This document shows, piece by piece, positions 57,446 through 64,000 of a stretch of DNA of 64,000 nt. This stretch comes from Coniochaeta sp. PMI_546 (lineage: Eukaryota; Ascomycota; Sordariomycetes; Coniochaetales; Coniochaetaceae): NCBI GenBank assembly GCA_021432605.1, contig MU271144.1, forward strand, positions 2,414,606 through 2,478,605. The letters run 5' to 3'. Both the position numbers and the translations under genes were made by a program. Within the stretch, counting starts at the first letter, position 1. Every line of letters begins with the position of its first letter. Under the pieces are notes generated by a model. That model searched no databases, had not been told where the DNA came from, and saw only the letters and a program-made list of their open reading frames with translations.

Positions 57446-58167
57446 TGAACTGCGCGTCATATATGTCGCAATCGGTTTGCCAAAGCCTCACCTCAACATG
57501 ATTTGCCGCAGTCGTTACTCCGTGAGCCTACCACCACCGTCTTCGAGCTTCCATGCTTGAAGAAAGCCATACTCGGATCGGTTTATTTGCGGACAGCCAC
57601 GTATGACGGGGACTTGTGTTGATGGTTACGAAAGGCTACGGTATGTCGGCGACAGACTCTGACCCCTTTCCAAGGCCTTGCTGACACTGACCAAACTTTG
57701 AGGTTCTTAGAAGTTTGTTCTCGTGCAAACCACTAATATAAGTGAGTAGTGTTACCTTAGGCACTTCGTGACGGTCTTTCGAAGATGCCCGATAAGATAG
57801 CTCATGCCCGCCGTCGAACAGGTTCAGGACGACGACCGAGAGCAAAGAAATTTCGAAGCTGAGGCTGGGAGAGTCAGAGACGAACCACAGGCGCTCCTCA
57901 GTTCGATGGACGCCTTCACCGAGGCAGTCAGCAATAGCAGGACTCAATGTGTCCATACTATAGGACAGTTGAGATTTGACGGAATCGGACTTGGGGAGAG
58001 TGGGTTTCGTCACGCAGGGCCTCCTCGATGATGCAAATGGATATGTGAAGGAGGTGGGAGCACCACAAACAAGATTTATGAGCTGACCTAGATAGCAGAA
58101 CCAATATAGCAGCAACCGTTTAGTAATTTTTACACTTCAGTGTTGCCGAATGGGAATCTTTCACCAA
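57446..58167. other. Intergenic region
   Basis: About 0.7 kb of 3' flanks between bZIP B and the Clr5-domain gene. A 159-codon minus frame (57636-58115) is open but not recognisable, and lies where 3' UTRs are expected. Confidence 0.45.
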
Positions 58168-59998
58168 TTATGCCGAATCAACAGGAATGTCTTCGACGTA
58201 CTCCTTCATCCGGTGGTATGCATCTCGTTCAACTTCTTGTGCCTCTTCGTGTCTGCCGGCCGCCACAAGTGCATCCTGCAGCAGCCACATCTCCCGCACG
58301 ACTTGCGGATGTGTCTGTCCCTCGGCGTATCCGCGAAGCGTTACGACAGCGCGGATCCGCTCAACATTGTCCGGAGGCGGCCCGGATTCTGCGCCAACTC
58401 GCTCGGTGATGCCGATCAAAGTCTTTACCGCACTAGCAACGGGTGCCGCGTCAATTGGTGGCACATATGTCGTGATGGACTCAGCCGCACCCAACTGCTC
58501 ATTAATTGGACGCGAACTGTCCAGAATTTTTGCTGTTGCTAGCACTGCCAGCATACACAGAGATATCGTGCTATCAAGGTCAAGTTTGTGCTCCTTCTGA
58601 GGAATGGAGTGCCGGCCTTCCTGCACCGCTTCCAGACTGTTCTTGCGAATCACTTCGTAGACTTGCGGCGAGTCATCCATCAGGCCTTCAGTGAGTGGGG
58701 TCAAGAGGCTTTCGAGCATTTTGTCCTCCTTGGGAAGAGTGTAGGCGAGGAGCTTCATGGCATGGTAACCCACGCTTTGACCATCCGTCGAGTTCTGGAG
58801 TAAGTGCTTTGCCTCCAAAAGAGAGAGCCACTGTTTCGCGGCACCGACGAGGCGTGAAGGTGCCGGTATCGAGCAGGTGTCCCAAGTCGGATAGAGGATG
58901 CGGAAGTATAGCGGGAATAGGCGCGGGTCAAATTTATGGAGCAGCATCTCAGCGTTGACAGTCCATGCTCGTCTTAATAGAATTGGAAGGATGCTATATT
59001 GAAGTTTGCGATCGACAGAAGTCGAGAGGCTTTCACCACCGGTCGAGGATGAGGACGATGATGGTGGGCAGCTAGGTGTAGAACTGTCGCTCATCAGACT
59101 TGCAACGAGCCTTTGCAAACCCCGGAGCATAGCAATGAGTGGGTGCGCGCCTGGCATCACGTCCCGTGCCAAACCAATCATATGTCCTAAGAGAATTCGG
59201 AAGAGTTGGGCATGATCTGTGACCATGTGGTGCATCATCTCAAGGAGGTTCCACATCAGTGCAGGTCCTTCAAGCGTCAGCATGTCTTCAGCCAGCAGGA
59301 AGGCCTTCCGGGCCATCCTGCCGGCCAAGACTCCGTTACCCCGATCGAGGAGGTCAACAACCAACTTCAGTGCAAAGTTAATTTCCTTGGCTTTGAACTG
59401 TCGAAGCTGACTTTCGGTCGGGGCCTGCTGCGACACAGAAGCAACAGACTCGTTGGGCTGTACAGACTCAAAGAATGCTGTGCTCCATGTCCGCACGTTG
59501 GTGAGGATCATGAACACTGATACTTCATCTTCTGCGAGCTCGGGGGATTTTGTTATGCAGGCAAGCTCTCTGGAACGGCCTTGTTTCATCCTCGGCACGC
59601 TAGGTCTAGTGCGTTCAGGTTTACTGACTGCCGAGCGTTTGGAATTCTTGTAGAACCCCCATTTGGCGAACCGTTTCTTGTACATCTGAGCTCTGCATGG
59701 CGCCGATTGTTAGTTATTTCAAGAGGTTAATGCTCTGTGCCTATTCATTTGCGAACGCAAAGCTATGGAGGGTTAGAGAGGATGAGTCAATGGACTCGGC
59801 TTACGTCGCCCTGAAAGCATATTCACTTTCCATATACTGCATGACGTATCGCAGCTTCCGACGTTCGCGAATATACAGTCGCTCAATCTGGGGATACACC
59901 GCTATCCATTCTGATTCGCTGTGCCCCAGGACTGGCTCTGGCGGTGCAATTGATACGACTGACTGGCCAGGTCGAGGAGCTAAGAAAGGGACAATCAT
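58168..59998 (-). CDS. Clr5-domain protein
   Basis: Exons 59998-59805 and 59692-58168 join in phase to about 572 residues. The Clr5 domain is split by the intron: SEWIAVYPQIERLYIRERRK, YVMQYMESEYAFRAT, then MYKKRFAKWGFYKNSK. The rest is helical, TPR-like sequence with no second domain I can name. Clr5-domain proteins are fungal; the founding member works in silencing in fission yeast, and most others are uncharacterised. A Ser-rich stretch occurs near residue 270. It ends about 0.7 kb from bZIP B. Confidence 0.83.
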
Positions 59999-60644
59999 TG
60001 TTGCATATACGGAGAGATGTCATGAAATTGGACAGGGAACTTTTCCCGCCGGTCTCGTTGGTGCAGACATGAGGGTTGAAACCAAAGGAAAGCCGGCTGA
60101 CAAATGTGTAACTGTGATGGAGTGAGATGTCCGTCGATAGTCGTTCGTTTGAGTCTGCCCGGTTGTGCCGCCTACCTACCTTACCTAGCGCCGACGCTAA
60201 GGGGTGCTCAGCTGCGCTTTTCCAGTCAAGCCAATCGGATTGCAGGAAAAAGTTCCTTGTTCGCGGCTCAGGGGGGCTTTAGGTGTGGGGCAACAGGGAT
60301 CACGCTAAACCGGGAGCTCACTTTCTCGATCATGCCCAGCGAAAAATGATAGACGGAGATTCACCAGTCTACAGTCAACATCTTGGTCAGGAGAGTCGGG
60401 TCAATCAGAATGCCGGTCAGGTCAAATGATATGGCTCGAGAAAGTTCCTCGTCTCTCTCTTCTGTCCACGGACGGCACACAACATGGATGTCTCAACGTC
60501 GACTTCACTCGGGGTCAAGGAGCCAGGAGCCATGATCGGTATCTGGCTCGCAGAAACGGTTTATAAAGCTCGTCCTCTCATTCTTCTGCTGTTATTTAGT
60601 AGAGGCACCTTTCATATCTCCTAGTCATCGACATTTGTCACAAC
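59999..60644. promoter_or_regulatory. Divergent promoter region (Clr5 protein / SDR)
   Basis: About 0.65 kb between divergent starts. It includes CTACCTACCTTACCTAG at 60172-60188, another copy of the recurring word family. No gene is supported. Confidence 0.45.
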
Positions 60645-61737
60645 ATGTCCGCTCAGTTTGAAAACCAGGCCTCCGCTCAGGCATCTTTCTTCTCCAACGT
60701 GAGAAGAGTGTTCCACACCGTTCCACCAATCCCACCAGACGTAGATCTCGTGGGCAAGACGGCATTAGTGACAGGCTCCAACGTCGGTCTCGGTCTAGAA
60801 TGCTCGCGCCACTTCCTCAAGCTCCGGGCTAGCCGCCTGATAATGGCCGTCCGTTCACTGAAGAAAGGCCATGCAGCGGCAGAAATCTTGCGCAACGAGT
60901 TCCCAGACGCCCAGATCGAAGTCTGGGAGCTCGACATGATATCTTTCCGGTCCGTGCAGGCTTTCGCCGCCAGGTGTAACAAGGAGTTAGACCGGCTCCA
61001 CGTAGCGGTGTTGAACGCCGGATTCGGCACCGCGAAGTTCGTGCGTGCGGAGGAGGGGCGACGCCGAGAGACCACACTCCAAGTCAACTACCTGTCCACG
61101 GCACTGCTCGCTATTTTACTCATTCCGAAGTTGAAGCCGACAGTCTCTGCACCCGGCCCCGGCCGTTTAACCATCGTCGCCTCCGACACGGCACTTGGAG
61201 TCAGGATCAAAGAGCCTAGCGAGGGTGGAATTCTCGACTCACTCGACAAGCCAGAGAACTATTCAGGGTTCCTGCAATATGCCTACTCGAAGCTGCTGAT
61301 AGTCGTGTTCATATCGAAGCTGGCCGAGGCTGTCGATCCAGACGAGGTCATAATCAACTGCACCAACCCCGCCGCTACCAAGGGCACTGCCTTCCTGTCA
61401 GAGGTAGACTCGGGACTCATCAAGACATTGTTAGCCGTCTGGCTGAATCTGGTGGGCCGAACTGCAGCGGAGGCTGCGAGGATATATGTGCACTCGAGTC
61501 TGGTACTAGGGAAGGAGAGTCATGGATCGTACACAGAGTGGGATATCAGAGCGTGAGTGAGATCCAGACCTCGGACTGTGGCGTAATTGCACACGTTACT
61601 GACGATGGATTCACAGATGGCCTGTGATGATGTATGGGGAGAATGGCCGCCGATTTATCGACAGACTTTGGAAAGAGACATTGGAGGAGCTTAGCTTTGC
61701 GGGCGTCGAAGGTGTGCTGCAGACCTTGAAGCATTGA
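60645..61737 (+). CDS. Short-chain dehydrogenase/reductase (retinol-dehydrogenase-like)
   Basis: Exons 60645-61552 and 61617-61737 join in phase to 342 residues. The Rossmann motif TGSNVGLG is at 43-50, NAGFG at 124-128 and the catalytic YAYSK at 212-216, with a Ser in the IVASDTA strand before it. The length and the extended N-terminus fit the subgroup of fungal SDRs related to retinol dehydrogenases and WW-domain oxidoreductases. It likely uses NADP(H); substrate unknown. It might serve a secondary-metabolite pathway, but nothing here ties it to the RiPP pair 13 kb away. Confidence 0.9.
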
Positions 61738-61910
61738 CGAGCGGACGTGGTTTGAGAGAGGTATTGGATATGTATTGTTATACTTCCTCTCCTGTTACAG
61801 CACGGCTGTTCAGCATATGCTTCCATCAATCTTGTGTTATCTTCAGGGTTCCGTCATTGTACTCCGGCTATGCCTGGTAACATTATGTAATATTCATTCC
61901 TTCCCGCATC

Positions 61911-63204
61911 TCATTGCAGCATGGGCACAAGTTCTGGATAGCGTGCAACCCGTATCAATGTCCTGAAGTCTTCATCGCGAATACTATAGCGCGGCTGCCC
62001 TTTGGCAGCGTCAATCACGTCCGAAGTCGCGAGGCGAACTGGACCCTGCACTGAGGATCTGGTTTTCTCTGTGCCAAATTTCCGTCTCTGGAAGTCCTGT
62101 ACCGGAGACATTTCTCTCCCGACTGTGCGTAGGGGTAATGTCCTACTCAACTCTTTGTTCGGCAAGAAAGTCAGCCTCAGAACCAAGAATCGTGAGAAAT
62201 ATCAGAACTCACGATAACCCACGATCTTGTCGACAGCCTTTGGATCGACTAGATGTGTCGTTGAATCCTGCAGGGTTATATACACCTTGCACTCCTTTCC
62301 TTGCCCCGTAATCCTTTGGCGGAATTGTAGGTCACCACCGAAGACCATTTGCTCCCACACATGTCCGAAGTCTCTTCCAGTAGTCCAGGTATTCTGTGTT
62401 GGATTTAGCAGCGAATGGCGGCCTGTACCAGAAACGGAGCCGAGAAAGAAGTAGCACATATGGCGTGCAATGACGGCAGCGAGCTGAAACTGATACGTTC
62501 GATATCGAGCCATGTCACAAGCCCTGCCACTCCCTTTCTCTGTTGCCGACTTGGCTGCTCGTATCATACTTCGAACAAGCTGTCCAGGATGAGCGACTTC
62601 ATTCTGTCTCAATTTGATTCAACATCAAAACATACCTTAGCATTCAACCTCAACACCCCACCATCTTTGGTATTATATTCCGTCGAACTCGTTCCCCAGT
62701 CGCTCAACACAGCCTGCGCGTCATCTTCAATACGAGACGTAACCTGAACATTCACGAAACTGGCCCTCATCCTTTGCAAGAACAAGGCGACGTGAAGCCT
62801 CATACGCAACCGACTGTAACCGCCAGTATAAGCTGTCGGAAATCCACGTCCAAGTATGTCCAAGAAGGTCAAACCGATCTCAGCTAGGCTTTCGACGCTC
62901 TTATCCTGCTCCATAATACGGAGTGCCAAATTGATGGCTGAACCAATGAACCAGAACTCGGGCACTGACGGATCCATCTTAGTTCTTCCGGTGCAGGCGC
63001 GGCTTTCCCAGTCGATGCTCAAGTTGCCAAGGCTGTTGTCAAAGCCGGCAAAGTTGCTTGGTGCTATAGAAGATTTGCAGGGCTGCAAGAGGCGTAGTTC
63101 GTAGGCATCGTAGTGCTCCATATTGAGCGTATGACTGTGAAAGAGCATGGATAGTGAAGCGAAGGCCAAGTGTAGTTTGTGCCTGACAAGTGGTAAGCGG
63201 AAAG
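61911..63204 (-). CDS. Unrecognised multi-exon protein; N-terminus unresolved
   Basis: Three exons are supported: about 63204-62636, 62579-62213 and 62152-61911, joined in phase with a GTATGT donor, GTGAGT donor and GCTGAC branch. The inferred order starts near FRLPLVRHKLHLAFASLSMLF, passes EFWFIGSAINLALRI, FLDILGRGFPTAY and CDMARYRTYQFQLAAVIARH, and ends DEDFRTLIRVARYPELVPMLQ. An upstream exon coding SIKCVEE near 63250-63280 may precede it, so the true start lies further right. The helical composition resembles fungal-specific regulatory proteins, but I cannot name the family. Confidence 0.5.
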
Positions 63205-63708
63205 TAAAGTCTCACGAGCTAGAAGAAAAAATAAAGATAACCAACCTTCCTCAACACACTTGATGGAAGAATTGGATCCGGTGCTTTATTTATCAAGAAA
63301 GTGCCTTTCATTAGCAAGGAGGATCGGCTCCTTAGGCATCGCTTTGGACTCGAGGATTCAAAGCCCCTTATTTGGACCTACCTGGTAATCAGTCAAACTA
63401 TTTGTAGACTAGAGAGACAAGCTGACCGGGTCCAAAACGACGCAGGCGGTTGCCGCCAGAATTGGCGGCACAGCTGTTTTCCCCAGGGGGTTGGTCCCTG
63501 CATTCGCGAGTTATTTGCGGCTTACCCGCTATGGAGATATGCAATGAGGCAGCACGCTCCGGTGAGGCACAGCCGACATTTATACCTTGAAACATAAAAA
63601 CAAAACGGCCACAAGAAGGATTGGTCACATGAGAAGTTGAGGTTGAGGTAAGCGACAAGCGTGTTTCAACTTTATGAAGCTCCTCATCATCGAATCATCG
63701 CATTCAGG
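63205..63708. other. Probable 5' part of the unrecognised gene plus intergenic sequence
   Basis: An upstream exon of the 61911-63204 gene may lie at about 63250-63290. A minus frame at 63398-63658 could be another exon, but no clean splice join was found. Confidence 0.35.
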
Positions 63709-64000
63709 TTACTGCTGAAGCATCATAGGAACTGACGACGCATCTAACTCCACCAATTCCTTCTCCTCACCAGAGAGCCTGTCAATGTTCATCTGCTGTA
63801 TTGTAAGGAGAGAATACACATCGAACATGAAAGTATGCGCAGGCTCAACTTGTACACTGCAGTCTAGATGAAGTGTAAAGAGAGAACAAGATAAGTATGT
63901 ACATGTGGACCGACCCGACAACCTTCCCGCTGCCCTCATTAAAAACCTCGACGAGGCAAAAAGAGTGACAGGCTCCGTCACTTATGAGAGTGAGCGATCT
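63709..64000 (-). CDS. Partial gene at right edge, C-terminal end only, unrecognised
   Basis: The minus frame is open to near the right edge and stops with TAA at 63711-63709. The last part (HTFMFDVYSLLTIQQMNIDR then EELVEL-type acidic sequence and VPMMLQQ) looks coding. A possible intron lies around 63860-63920, where a GTCGGT donor and CATCTAG acceptor occur. The ending resembles that of the neighbouring gene (VPMLQ), which may hint at paralogy. Too little is present to name it. Confidence 0.3.

Noticed and set aside
57636-58115. 159-codon minus frame between bZIP B and the Clr5 gene
   Set aside because: No recognisable content, no good splice context, and it lies where 3' UTRs are expected.

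Overview
The window is nuclear DNA from a filamentous ascomycete, most likely a Sordariomycete. Genes are separate, on both strands, and interrupted by short introns (about 45-120 bp) with GTAAGT/GTATGT-like donors and CTAAC/CTGAC branch points. The families are typical of Pezizomycotina: an HR1-C2-C1-C1 protein kinase C, RTA1 membrane proteins, HET, Clr5, Zn2Cys6 and UstYa. No rRNA, convincing tRNA, CRISPR array or intact transposon was seen. Exon joins were worked out by hand from splice signals, reading phase and protein continuity; nothing was searched against a database.

Layout. 0-19 kb is a conserved housekeeping block: a partial She9/Mdm33 mitochondrial protein, protein kinase C, a mitochondrial acyl-CoA dehydrogenase divergent from mitochondrial ribosomal protein S12, a KTR/MNT mannosyltransferase, the mRNA-decay factor Pat1, and RNA polymerase III subunit Rpc37. 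19-41 kb is more accessory: a small secreted cysteine-rich protein, two RTA1-family proteins, a short sterol-glucosyltransferase-like enzyme, a Zn2Cys6 regulator, unrecognised small genes, a HET-domain protein and a DUF924-like protein, with long gene-poor gaps between them.

42-57.5 kb is the most interesting part. It holds a GIT1-like glycerophosphodiester/phosphate transporter; a secreted, triple-repeat, Kex2-site-containing peptide precursor next to a UstYa-family (DUF3328) protein, which is the hallmark of fungal dikaritin-type RiPP biosynthesis; a Pho4/NUC-1-like bHLH factor; a PHO80/PREG-like cyclin; and an arsenic detoxification set (Acr3 arsenite efflux pump, rhodanese-type arsenate reductase, ArsM-type methyltransferase) bracketed by two related bZIP factors. 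Phosphate-starvation regulators beside arsenate resistance genes make chemical sense because arsenate mimics phosphate. A consensus Pho4-type site (CACGTGGG) lies in the acr3 upstream region, and the bHLH has the residues expected to bind it. The RiPP pair lies inside this island.

57.5-64 kb holds a Clr5-domain protein, a short-chain dehydrogenase, an unrecognised multi-exon gene and the partial end of another gene at the right edge.
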